A stretch of DNA of 64,000 bases from Nonomuraea aurantiaca (GTDB taxonomy: Bacteria; Actinomycetota; Actinomycetes; Streptosporangiales; Streptosporangiaceae), in NCBI RefSeq assembly GCF_020215705.1, contig NZ_JAIWNB010000001.1:372001-436000 (forward strand). The letters are read 5' to 3'. How positions within the stretch are numbered: position 1 is the stretch's first letter; every line of letters begins with the position of its first letter. The translations under genes were made by a program, and so were the position numbers. Under the pieces are notes generated by a model. That model was not told where the DNA came from and ran no database searches. It worked only from the letters and a program-made list of their open reading frames with translations. Shown one piece after another: positions 1 to 8,059 of this stretch.

Positions 1-556
1 CGAGCACCAGCGCCGCCTGCTCCATGTGGCGGACGCTGTCGCGCAACGCGTCGCTCATGCTCCGGTAGAGGTCGCCGAGCAGCGGGTTGTGCGCCGCGTC
101 CGCCACCCGCAGGTGGAAGTCGACGTCCGCGTCGGCGAAGGCGTCCACGTCACCCGCCCGCCCGGCCGCGTCCCGCCGGACGAGCGCCTCCCGCAGGCCG
201 GTGAGATCCTCCTCGGTCCGCTTCCCGGCGGCCAGCCGGGCGGCCACCATGTCGAGGCCGCGCCGCACGTCGATGATGTCCATCGCGGCCGCCTTGGCCA
301 GCCGCCTGCCCAGCGCGACCTGCGACTCGTCGACCGCTGTGACGTAGGTGCCGTCGCCCTGGCGGGTGGTCAGCAGCCCGGAGTGGGCCAGCACGCGTAC
401 GGCCTCCCGCACCGAGAGCCGGCTCATGCCGAGGGTCTCCGCGAGCCGGAGCTCGGACGGGATCTTGGTCCCCACCGGCCACGCGCCGCTGGTGATCTCC
501 CCGCGGAGCTCCTCGATCGCGGCGTCCACGAGGGAGGTCCGCGCCACGTTTCGCAT
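1..556 (-). CDS. GntR/FadR-family transcriptional regulator (3' part outside window)
   Basis: Reading leftward from the ATG at 556, the product begins MRNVARTSLVDAAIEELRGE and shows a winged helix (about residues 7-72) with the GntR signature IPSELRLAETLGMSRLSVREAV and the wing GLLTTRQGDGTYVT. The rest resembles the FCD ligand-binding domain of FadR-type regulators (DIIDVRRGLDMVAARLAA, then DVDFHLRVADAAHNPLL). Such proteins bind an operator as dimers and release it on binding a small organic acid. The frame is open to the window edge, so the C-terminus and the likely target genes lie outside. The fold is clear; the effector is unknown. Confidence 0.88.
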   Translation of the reverse strand, partial: MRNVARTSLVDAAIEELRGEITSGAWPVGTKIPSELRLAETLGMSRLSVREAVRVLAHSGLLTTRQGDGTYVTAVDESQVALGRRLAKAAAMDIIDVRRGLDMVAARLAAGKRTEEDLTGLREALVRRDAAGRAGDVDAFADADVDFHLRVADAAHNPLLGDLYRSMSDALRDSVRHMEQAALVL

Positions 557-646
557 GAGCCGTTCGCCGCATCTCAGTGATTGCCTAAGGGAAACCGTAT
601 CCTAAGCGGCCGCCACGTGATCGGTCATCGGCCCTGCCCCCAGGGT

Positions 647-1288
647 CTAGCGCTCGCAGACGAGGCCGTCGCCGTCGCGGTCCTGGTACCAGGCGTACTC
701 GGGGTCCACACCCTTCCGGTACGGGCCGTACCCGGCGGCGTTCGCCTCACCGCAGGTCCGGAAGCGCCGGTCATCGCCGGTCGGGGCGGGGGTCGTGGTG
801 CCGGTGTCGCACTTGCCGGACCAGATGCGCAGCTTCTGCCGCTTGGCCACGGCCTCCTCGCTCCGCATCACCGTGATGTAGCGATCGTTCGGTTTGACCA
901 GGAGCGCCTTCGCGTAGCCGTAGCGGACGAGGTTGCGGTTGACGTGCACGCCCTTGGCGTTCCACACGTAGAACAGCCGGCGGCCGGAGCCGTCCGTGGG
1001 TTTCTTGTCGGCGACGACGTACGCGAGCCGGCCGACCGGCAGCAGCGCCGCCGTGCGCTGGGTCGCAGCCTTGGCCCAGCACTGGCCAAGGGCGGGAGCG
1101 TCCGACTCCAGGAACACGACGCGGGTCTTCTTGCCGTCGCCGGTGGTGACGTCGATCGTGTCGCCGTTCACGATCTTGGCCACACGTACGCTCATCGCGC
1201 CCTTCGGCACTCCGGCGGGAGGTCCGGCGGCGTACGCGGGAGCGGGAACGGCGAGCAGGACGACGGCGGTGAGGCTGAGAATGCGCAT
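647..1288 (-). CDS. Secreted thermonuclease-like (SNase) protein with C-terminal Excalibur motif
   Basis: I chose the ATG at 1288 because GGAGG lies four bases upstream and a signal peptide follows directly (MRILSLTAVVLLAVPAPAYA). An upstream in-frame start at 1333 would add 15 residues. The mature part is a staphylococcal-nuclease OB fold: VNGDTIDVTTGDG, TRVVFLESDAP, then DGSGRRLFYVW and NRNLVRYGYAKALL. The C-terminus has the Excalibur calcium motif DRDGDGLVCE. Two catalytic arginines appear to be kept, but the segment that in homologues carries the catalytic glutamate reads GQCWAKAAT, with Ala where Glu is expected. The protein is 213 aa and predicted extracellular; nuclease activity is doubtful. 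Confidence 0.85.
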   Translation of the reverse strand: MRILSLTAVVLLAVPAPAYAAGPPAGVPKGAMSVRVAKIVNGDTIDVTTGDGKKTRVVFLESDAPALGQCWAKAATQRTAALLPVGRLAYVVADKKPTDGSGRRLFYVWNAKGVHVNRNLVRYGYAKALLVKPNDRYITVMRSEEAVAKRQKLRIWSGKCDTGTTTPAPTGDDRRFRTCGEANAAGYGPYRKGVDPEYAWYQDRDGDGLVCER

Positions 1289-1474
1289 GGGCCCTCCAGG
1301 GGATCGGGATGGAGAGGACGCCTCATTACTCACGGAGGTGCACTCACGTCACTGGCCGGATGCGGCCATATCCGCCCGACACGCCCCTGCACGTAGGCGC
1401 ACCGGATCTTGTCAGGCCCCCTGTCGGGTGAGAGATTGCGGGTACTTTGGCGCCCATCGTCTCGGAGGACACGC

Positions 1475-3391
1475 GTGCCTCAATTACGCCCGGCCCTCAT
1501 CGCCGTCGCCCTCACCATGGCGATCGCGAGTCCCGCGCAAGCGGCCGCCGGACCCAGGATCACCGTTGAGAACGGCCGCACGCAGCCGGTCTTCTCCTAC
1601 GCGGACGCCGTCCGCGAATACGTCTACGTCGAGTCGAGCGTCGACAGCGATTCCGACGGCCGGCTGGACAGGGTACGCGTCGACATCATCAGGCCCAAGG
1701 AGTCCGGTCCCCGGCTCAAGGTGCCGGTGATCATCGACGAGAGTCCGTACTACGACAACTCTGGACGCGGCAACGAGGCCGAGCGGAAGGTCTACGACGC
1801 CGCCGGTAATGTCACGAAATTTCCGCTCTTCTATGACAACTACTTCGTGCCACGGGGCTACGCCGTCCTGAACGTCGACATGCTCGGCACCACCAAGTCC
1901 GACGGCTGCCCCGACATCGGCGGCAAGGCGGACGTCCTGGGCGGCAAGGCCGTCGTGGACTGGCTGAACGGCCGGGCCAAGGCCTACCGCGCGGACGGCA
2001 CCCAGGCCGTGGCCGACTGGACCACCGGCAAGGCCGGGATGATCGGCAAGTCCTACGACGGCACGCTGGCCAACGCCGTCGCCGCCACCGGAGTGCGCGG
2101 CCTGGAGACGATCGTGCCGATCTCGGCGATCAGCTCCTGGTACAAGTACCAGCGCTCGAACGGCGTGGTCTACAACTACGACTACGCCTCCTGGCTGGCC
2201 AACTACATCGACACTGACCCCGAACCCAAGTGCCAGGCCGTACGGGATCGCATGGACGCCGAGGACGGCGACGACACCGGCGACTACAACGCCTTCTGGG
2301 CCGAGCGCGACTACGTCAACGGCCTGCTCGGCGACGCCTCCAAGGTCAGGGCCAGCGTCTTCGTGGTGCACACCGCCAACGACCTGAACGTCAAGCCGGA
2401 CAACTTCTCCACCTGGTGGCAGGCCCTGGCGAAGCGGAACGTACCGCGCAAGATCTGGGTGGGCCAGTACCAGCACGTGGACCCGTTCGACTTCGAGGGC
2501 CGCAGGGACGTGTGGGTGGACACGCTGCACGGCTGGTTCGACTACTGGCTGCAGGGCGTACGCAACGGGATCATGAACGCCCCGCGCGCCGACGTGCAGA
2601 CCGGACCGACGCAGTGGATCACCCAGCGCGACTGGCCGGCGCCGTTCGCGACGAACGTCCCGCTCCGCCCGGCCGCCGACGGCTCGCTCGGCCTCGTCGC
2701 CGCCAGGCGCGATGCCGGCGCGTCCTTCACGGACGTGCCGCTCGAGGAGGAGGAGATGATCGCCGACGTCGGTACGGCCAAGCCGGGCCGGGTGGCGTTC
2801 ACCAGCGGCGCGCTCCCGCTCGACCTGCGCCTGTCCGGTACGCCCACGGCCGACCTGCGGGTCAAGCTCGACAAGCCGGCCGCCAACCTGACCGCCCTGC
2901 TCGTCGACTTCGGCGACGCGACCCGCGTCGACTGGGGACGCGGCCAGGGCATCACCACGCTCGCCGAGGAGGACTGCCACGGCGACAGCACCGCCGCCGA
3001 CGACGCCTGCTACCACAAGGTGGCCACGAACACCGTGACGCGGCCCGCCGAGATCGTCGCCCGCGGCTGGATCGACGTACAGAACCGCGACTCGCTCAGC
3101 GCGTCGTCCCCGCTGCCGGTCGGTACGTGGGGCAGGGTCAAGTGGCAGACGCTGCCGCACGACTACACCTTCCGGAAGGGACACCGGATCGCCCTGGTGG
3201 TCGCGGGCACCGACGCGACGTACACCTCTGAGGCGGGCACGGGCGCGAACGTCACGCTCGACCTGTCCAGGAGCAGTGTGGTCGTGCCGTTCACGCAGGG
3301 GGCGCCGCTGGTGGACGTGCCCAAGGACACGACCCAGTTCCGCGGACCGGCGCGGATCGACCTGCCGGAGCCGGAGAACTCCTTCTTCTAG
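1475..3391 (+). CDS. Secreted CocE/NonD-family hydrolase (X-Pro dipeptidyl-peptidase fold, S15)
   Basis: The GTG at 1475 follows CGGAGGAC and opens a signal peptide (PQLRPALIAVALTMAIASP, then AQAA); the longer frame from 1409 lacks this logic. The 638-aa product has the S15 alpha/beta hydrolase layout: RPKESGPRLKVPVIIDESPYY near the N-terminus, the nucleophile elbow GKSYDG, an acid loop (VHTANDLNVKP) and a histidine loop (GQYQHVDPFDFEG). The C-terminal half is the jelly-roll domain of this family. It should act outside the cell on peptides or esters; the exact substrate cannot be read from sequence. It is monocistronic and ends in a strong bidirectional hairpin shared with the convergent sigma-factor gene. 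Confidence 0.87.
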   Translation: MPQLRPALIAVALTMAIASPAQAAAGPRITVENGRTQPVFSYADAVREYVYVESSVDSDSDGRLDRVRVDIIRPKESGPRLKVPVIIDESPYYDNSGRGNEAERKVYDAAGNVTKFPLFYDNYFVPRGYAVLNVDMLGTTKSDGCPDIGGKADVLGGKAVVDWLNGRAKAYRADGTQAVADWTTGKAGMIGKSYDGTLANAVAATGVRGLETIVPISAISSWYKYQRSNGVVYNYDYASWLANYIDTDPEPKCQAVRDRMDAEDGDDTGDYNAFWAERDYVNGLLGDASKVRASVFVVHTANDLNVKPDNFSTWWQALAKRNVPRKIWVGQYQHVDPFDFEGRRDVWVDTLHGWFDYWLQGVRNGIMNAPRADVQTGPTQWITQRDWPAPFATNVPLRPAADGSLGLVAARRDAGASFTDVPLEEEEMIADVGTAKPGRVAFTSGALPLDLRLSGTPTADLRVKLDKPAANLTALLVDFGDATRVDWGRGQGITTLAEEDCHGDSTAADDACYHKVATNTVTRPAEIVARGWIDVQNRDSLSASSPLPVGTWGRVKWQTLPHDYTFRKGHRIALVVAGTDATYTSEAGTGANVTLDLSRSSVVVPFTQGAPLVDVPKDTTQFRGPARIDLPEPENSFF

Positions 3392-3398
3392 GCTCTCG

Positions 3399-3428
3399 AT
3401 GTGGTGGCGGGACCTCCCGCCACCACAT
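3399..3428. terminator. Bidirectional hairpin terminator
   Basis: A perfect 13-bp inverted repeat (ATGTGGTGGCGGG and its complement) with a 4-nt loop lies eight bases after the CocE stop codon and seven bases before the stop of the convergent sigma-factor gene. It has no T-tract on either side, as is usual in actinomycetes. Confidence 0.85.
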
Positions 3429-3434
3429 GGAGGT

Positions 3435-6218
3435 TCAGCCGGAGCCGGGCAGCGGCTGGTGCTGGACTCCGCCGGTGGCGGGCCGGCCGCAGTTCGTCCA
3501 GTAGCCGCTGCCCTTGCCGTCGGACACGTACGATCCCTTGGCGTTGGCGACGGTCCAGGACAGGCGCAGGGTGAGAGTGCCGCTGCCGCGGACGAGGCCC
3601 GTGGTGCTCTGGCCGTCGCCGCTGGACGTGCCGGTCCACCGTACGGTGACCTTGCCGAACTCGGTGGCGGGCGGCCCGGGGCAGCCGGGCCGCGACGCGG
3701 GCGCCTGGACGCGGAACGCGTGCGCGGAGACCGCGATCCCCTTCGTACCGGACACCGTGGTGATCCTGCAGCTTCCCGGACAGACCAGCCCGAATGATCC
3801 GGTACGGCGGGTGCCCAGGTTGATCGACGACGGCGACAGCCGCGCGACCGGCGGTCTGGGGTCGGCCAGGGCCACCTTCTGCGGCCGGATCTCGCCGGTG
3901 GCGGTGTCGCTGAGCTTGGATTCCGGGTTGGACGGCATGGCGGTGGCCATCGGGGCCGCTGTCACGTCGGTGGGTGGGGGGACCACTGTGGGGTTGAGCA
4001 TGACGTTGGGGGTGCTCCCCGGCGGTACGGCCGGAGCGGAGCCGGGGCCCGACAGCTTGGTGGTGTGCGTCTCCGGCGTGTCGGGGCGGTGCCGGCTCTG
4101 GATGCCGGACCAGGCGAGACTCGCCACCAGCATCCCGGCGCCGACGAGCAGCCCCACTGTGGCTATGGACCGGATGGAGAACCGGCCGTCGGACTCGTAC
4201 TCGCCCGGGCGGTTGCGCCAGAACTCGGTCTGCTGGTCGTCCTGACGGTCACGCCAGAACTCCGACCCCGGACCGTCCGGCTCGTCGTCTCCTGCCGTGT
4301 TCTGGGTCGCGACCAGCAGGTCTCGGTGCTCGCCGGTGGCGATGATCAGGGCGTCTCGGAGCGTGGCCGCGGTCGTGAACAGGGCCTCCGCGCGGGCGTC
4401 CGCGTTGGTGCCCGTCATGGGGAACGGCGCGTCCCGGCGGGTGCCGGGGGCGGTGATCAGGGCGTCCCGGTGGGTGCTTGCGATCAGGGCGTCCGTAGCG
4501 GGGGACGCGTTCTGGGCGCCGGGGCGGGTGCCCGTCGCGGCGAACTGTCCGTTCCGGTGGGTGTCGGGAGCGGGGGTGTCCCGGCGGTTACCGGAGGTGG
4601 ACGCGTCCCGGGGCGGGCTCGTGGTCGTGGCGTCCCGGCGGCTGGCCGGGGCTGACGGGGCCGGGCGGCCTCTGGTGGCGGGGGTGTCCCGGCGGGTGCC
4701 GCTGGCCGCGACGAAGACGCCCTGCCGGTCGCGGGCGGTGGCCACCAGGACGTCCCGCTGGCGATCCCCGAAGGGGTGACGACCACGCGGACCGGCACCG
4801 GCCGGTCCACGATCGGACGCGGCGGGCGGCGCCTGGCCGTTCGGCGTGTCGCGCGGCGTCTGGCCGTTCGACGTGTCGGGCAAGGCCTGGCCGTTCGCCC
4901 TGTCCAGGAGTGCCTGGCCGTTCGACGCGTCGCGCGCGGACGGGACGCCGACAGGGGCGCTCAGCACGGGCGGCCCGCCGATGACCAGCCCGGGCAGCCG
5001 CAAGACCGGCTCGGGTGGGGGGCCGGCCGGGGCGTCACGTGGGGGAGCGGCAGGCGCCTCACAGACGGGAGCGGCCAGGAGGCCGGGAGCGGATGGGCCG
5101 GTGGCCGGGGTGCGTCGCGGGAGGAGCCCGGCAGCGGGCTTCCGGGCGAGCGGAACGGTGGTCTCGTGGTCGTGAGCCGCCGCGATCGCATCCGGATCGG
5201 ACCGCTGGTGCGGGATGGCGGCCGGGGCGTCGCTGCGGGCTGGGGCAGACGCCGGGGTGTCAGAGCGGGCTGGGGGAGACGCCGGGGTGCCGGAGCGAGG
5301 TGGGGCAGGGGTGGGGATGCTGGAGCGGGATGGAGCAGGGGCGGGGGCGCGATGGCTCCGGTGAGGTTTGCGTTCCTGGCCGGCGGCAGCCGCGCCCGCC
5401 GCCGGCCAGGCGCTACCCCTGATCGCCGCCGTGGGGTCGGCGATCGGGGAGATCAACATCGGAGCGGCCTCGACCAGCCCCCGAACCTGCACGGGGAACC
5501 CGTCCACCCGCCACAGCTCGCCCGCGTCCGGAAGCGGCTGTGCCCACGTCAGGCGGTCGCGCAGCGTGGGGGGAGCGGTGGCGATGGGCAGCTCGCGCAG
5601 CAGTGTGGCGGCCACCACGGCCCGGGGCGCCGCCCGGCACGTGGGGCAGATGGGGATGTGGCGGCTGATGCGGGCCCGGTTGCGCCGCGTGGGCGTCGTC
5701 GCCCAGGCCGACACCTTGGCCGCGAGCTGGCCGCAACCGTTGGCCGCCCGGGCGGCGATGACGGCGGAGAACCAGCGCTCGACCCCACGGGCCGCCTCGC
5801 TCACGATGGCGTCCACGTCGGGAGGCGTCACATCGAAGATCACGGCGATCTCCTGATGCGCGAGACCGTGCCGTACGGACAGGTCCAGCAACTCCCGCTG
5901 CGGGCCGTCCAGCGCGCGCAGGGCCTCGGGCAGCAGGTCCGGCATCCGGCCGGAACGCGACCACGAGCCGATGCTCGCCGGGCCGGCCACCGCCGCGCGA
6001 TGCGCCCGGGCCAGCCCGTAGAGCCACGGCCGCACCAGAGAGGAGTCGACGACCCGGTGCGTGTGGCCGTACGCCGACAGCAGCGTCCCGGCGACCGCCA
6101 GCTCGGCCTCGCTCTGGGCGAGTTCCGTGCGGCAATAGTCATAGAGGTGGGATCCGTACTCGTCGCACAGCTCGCGGATTTCCTCGCGTACGTCGTCGGT
6201 CAGTGTCCGCCACATCAC
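3435..6218 (-). CDS. ECF-type sigma factor fused to anti-sigma zinc motif, low-complexity linker, TM helix and extracytoplasmic beta domain
   Basis: The GTG at 6218 has GGAGG eight bases upstream; the ATG at 6215 is the alternative. The 927-aa product starts with a sigma-2-like helical region (about 15-80, LYDYCRTEL to RPWLYGLARAHRA) and a sigma-4 helix-turn-helix (about 95-155, ALRALDGPQRELLDLSVRHG). Residues 187-194 read HIPICPTC, the HxxxCxxC pattern of zinc anti-sigma domains. A Pro/Ala/Arg/Asp-rich region of over 400 residues follows, then one TM helix (about 682-703, IATVGLLVGAGMLVASLAW). The last 200 residues contain a Thr/Pro-rich stalk and a beta-rich domain with paired cysteines. 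This resembles known actinobacterial ECFs with fused anti-sigma extensions. I infer a self-contained transmembrane sigma switch. The sigma-2 part is divergent, so promoter recognition is uncertain. Confidence 0.8.
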   Translation of the reverse strand: MMWRTLTDDVREEIRELCDEYGSHLYDYCRTELAQSEAELAVAGTLLSAYGHTHRVVDSSLVRPWLYGLARAHRAAVAGPASIGSWSRSGRMPDLLPEALRALDGPQRELLDLSVRHGLAHQEIAVIFDVTPPDVDAIVSEAARGVERWFSAVIAARAANGCGQLAAKVSAWATTPTRRNRARISRHIPICPTCRAAPRAVVAATLLRELPIATAPPTLRDRLTWAQPLPDAGELWRVDGFPVQVRGLVEAAPMLISPIADPTAAIRGSAWPAAGAAAAGQERKPHRSHRAPAPAPSRSSIPTPAPPRSGTPASPPARSDTPASAPARSDAPAAIPHQRSDPDAIAAAHDHETTVPLARKPAAGLLPRRTPATGPSAPGLLAAPVCEAPAAPPRDAPAGPPPEPVLRLPGLVIGGPPVLSAPVGVPSARDASNGQALLDRANGQALPDTSNGQTPRDTPNGQAPPAASDRGPAGAGPRGRHPFGDRQRDVLVATARDRQGVFVAASGTRRDTPATRGRPAPSAPASRRDATTTSPPRDASTSGNRRDTPAPDTHRNGQFAATGTRPGAQNASPATDALIASTHRDALITAPGTRRDAPFPMTGTNADARAEALFTTAATLRDALIIATGEHRDLLVATQNTAGDDEPDGPGSEFWRDRQDDQQTEFWRNRPGEYESDGRFSIRSIATVGLLVGAGMLVASLAWSGIQSRHRPDTPETHTTKLSGPGSAPAVPPGSTPNVMLNPTVVPPPTDVTAAPMATAMPSNPESKLSDTATGEIRPQKVALADPRPPVARLSPSSINLGTRRTGSFGLVCPGSCRITTVSGTKGIAVSAHAFRVQAPASRPGCPGPPATEFGKVTVRWTGTSSGDGQSTTGLVRGSGTLTLRLSWTVANAKGSYVSDGKGSGYWTNCGRPATGGVQHQPLPGSG

Positions 6219-6274
6219 CCGTGCCACCTCCTTCGTACCGTCACCAAAAGCGTCCAGAAGAGCCTCCAGAAGCC

Positions 6275-7252
6275 TCAGCCGGGTAACTGCTCCGCGATCT
6301 CCGTGGCCCAGTAGGTGATCACGCTTCCGGCGCCCGCCCGGCGGATCGCCGTGAGGCTCTCCCGGATGGCCCGGTCGCGCATGAGCCACCCCTGGGCGGC
6401 GGCGGCCTCGATCGCCGCGTACTCACCGGAGGTCTGGTAGGCGGAGACCGGCACGTTGACCGCGTCGGCCACCATGCGTACGACGTCCAGGTAGAGGCCC
6501 GCCGGTTTGACCATCACCATGTCGGCCCCCTCCTCGATGTCCAGGAGCACCTCGCGCAGCGCCTCGCGGCTGTTGGCGGGGTCCTGCTGGGCGGTCGAGC
6601 GGGTGCCGGTCAGCCGCGATTCGACGGCGTCGCGGAACGGGCCGTAGAAGGCGGAGTCGTACTTGGCGGCGTAGGCCAGGATCGCCACCCGGTGGTGTCC
6701 GGCCTGGTCGAGTGCCTGGCGGACGGCGGCGACCTGGCCGTCCATCATGCCGCTCGGGGCCACCACGTGGGCGCCGGCGTTGGCCTGGGCGATGGCGACC
6801 TGGGCGTAGGCGCGCAGGGTGGCGTCGTTGTCGACGTCGCCGGTCGCGTCGAGGACGCCGACCTGGCCGTGTTCGGTGTATTCGTCCAGGTTGATGTCGC
6901 TGATCACCACGGTGGCGTCGCCGACCTCGGCGGCGACGTCGGCGATGGCCAGCTGCGCGATGCCGTAGGGGTCCCAGGCGCCGTAGCCGTCGGGGTCCTT
7001 TTCGGCCGGGATGCCGAAGATCAGCAGGCCGCCGACGCCGGCCGTGGCCGCGGCCGAGGCGGCCTTGCGCAGGCTGTCGCGGCTGTGCTGGACCTGGCCG
7101 GGCATGCTGGGGATCTCTCGGGGTTCGTCGAGTCCTTCGCGGACGAACAGTGGCTGGATCAGGTCGGCCGGGTGCAGTCGCGTTTCGGCGACCAGGCCGC
7201 GCAGGGCGGAGGTGCGCCGCAGGCGGCGGGGACGGTCCGCGGGGAAGCTCAT
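6275..7252 (-). CDS. hemB: HemB-like 5-aminolevulinate dehydratase (porphobilinogen synthase) with atypical metal site
   Basis: This 325-aa protein matches HemB along its whole length. HemB condenses two 5-aminolevulinates to porphobilinogen. Both Schiff-base lysines are present: K197 in AAKYDSAFYGPFRDA and K249 in MVMVKPAGLYLD. The metal loop reads DINLDEYTEHGQVGVLD. Where zinc enzymes have three cysteines this one has Asn121, Asp123 and Val131, so the catalytic zinc cannot be held in the usual way. The Mg-type Asp set is also incomplete. It is the last gene of the nine-gene operon, five bases after the racemase-fold gene; no other haem gene is in the window except the GluTR fragment at 9972-10361. 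It may be a dedicated paralogue rather than the housekeeping enzyme, but that needs the rest of the genome. Confidence 0.85.
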   Translation of the reverse strand: MSFPADRPRRLRRTSALRGLVAETRLHPADLIQPLFVREGLDEPREIPSMPGQVQHSRDSLRKAASAAATAGVGGLLIFGIPAEKDPDGYGAWDPYGIAQLAIADVAAEVGDATVVISDINLDEYTEHGQVGVLDATGDVDNDATLRAYAQVAIAQANAGAHVVAPSGMMDGQVAAVRQALDQAGHHRVAILAYAAKYDSAFYGPFRDAVESRLTGTRSTAQQDPANSREALREVLLDIEEGADMVMVKPAGLYLDVVRMVADAVNVPVSAYQTSGEYAAIEAAAAQGWLMRDRAIRESLTAIRRAGAGSVITYWATEIAEQLPG

Positions 7253-7257
7253 GGGTT

Positions 7258-8058
7258 CTAGCCTCCGATTACCTTGCCGAGGAAAACACGTTCCGCGTGC
7301 CTGATGGCGTCCGCGGGCGGGAGCCGGAACCAGTAGCCGGCGGTGCTGCGCGCGGTGATGTTGAGCCGGCGCAGGTGGCACAGGTGTTCGGCCGTCTTGA
7401 CCGCCAGCCCGTCCGGGTCGATCACCGGCAGGCCGTGCAGTTCGTGCACCCCGAGGTGGACGAGGATCTCGTTCGGGATGCCTTCGGCGGGGACCAGCCA
7501 CTGCGCCCCCGCGTCCGCCGCCCGTTTCGCGGCCTTGGTGTAGGCGGCCAGCAGCGGCCCGAAGTCCTCGGCCAGGGCCCGCTGGACGAGGGTGGTGCCG
7601 TCCTCCACCACCTGATAGGAGGCCAGGTCGGCGCCCGCCGCCCGGATGTTGTCGGTGATGGGCTCGGCCAGATGCGGGATGAAGCCGATCAGGCCCAGCC
7701 GGTGGCGTTCCATGCGCGCCGCCTGCCAGACCGCGTCGCCGTAGCCGACCACGGGGATCGACACGCGCGAGCGGGCGGCGGCCAGCCCGGGGTCCTGCCC
7801 CGCGCCGCTGATCCAGGCCGCGCACCCGTCGCGTTCTGCCGCCACGGCCGTCTGCGCGAAGTAGTTGCCGAACAGCAGTCCCAGTTGCCCGTATCCGACC
7901 AGGTGCTCGGGCAGGTCGGTGCCGTATGTGTCGGCCGGCAGCGTGTGGATCTCCACCTCGGTGCCGGATTCGGTGATCTTGGATAAGTGCTCGGCGTAGA
8001 GCTTGTCCAGCAGCGCGGAACGACCCTCGACGGTGTGTTTCTGGAACCAGATGCGCAT
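7258..8058 (-). CDS. Asp/Glu/hydantoin racemase-fold protein lacking both catalytic cysteines
   Basis: The 266-aa product has the two-half fold of this superfamily: GNYFAQTAVAAERDG, then AAWISGAGQDPGLAAAR, IPVVGYGDAVW, and in the second half ADAGAQWLVPAEGIPNEIL and LPVIDPDGLAVKTAEHL. The DPGL and IPVVG landmarks are those of hydantoin-racemase-like members. The residue before DPGL that is normally Cys is replaced (GAGQDPG), and the second catalytic Cys site reads VPAEGI. Racemisation by two cysteine bases is therefore unlikely; a different reaction or a binding role is possible. The start codon is one base after the stop of the flavin monooxygenase gene, so the two are co-translated. Confidence 0.8.
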   Translation of the reverse strand: MRIWFQKHTVEGRSALLDKLYAEHLSKITESGTEVEIHTLPADTYGTDLPEHLVGYGQLGLLFGNYFAQTAVAAERDGCAAWISGAGQDPGLAAARSRVSIPVVGYGDAVWQAARMERHRLGLIGFIPHLAEPITDNIRAAGADLASYQVVEDGTTLVQRALAEDFGPLLAAYTKAAKRAADAGAQWLVPAEGIPNEILVHLGVHELHGLPVIDPDGLAVKTAEHLCHLRRLNITARSTAGYWFRLPPADAIRHAERVFLGKVIGG

Positions 8059-8059
8059 G

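Noticed and set aside
1484..3184. Long open frame opposite the CocE gene
   Set aside because: It is the antisense shadow of a clear hydrolase gene, with Val/Gly/Arg-rich low complexity and no known motif.
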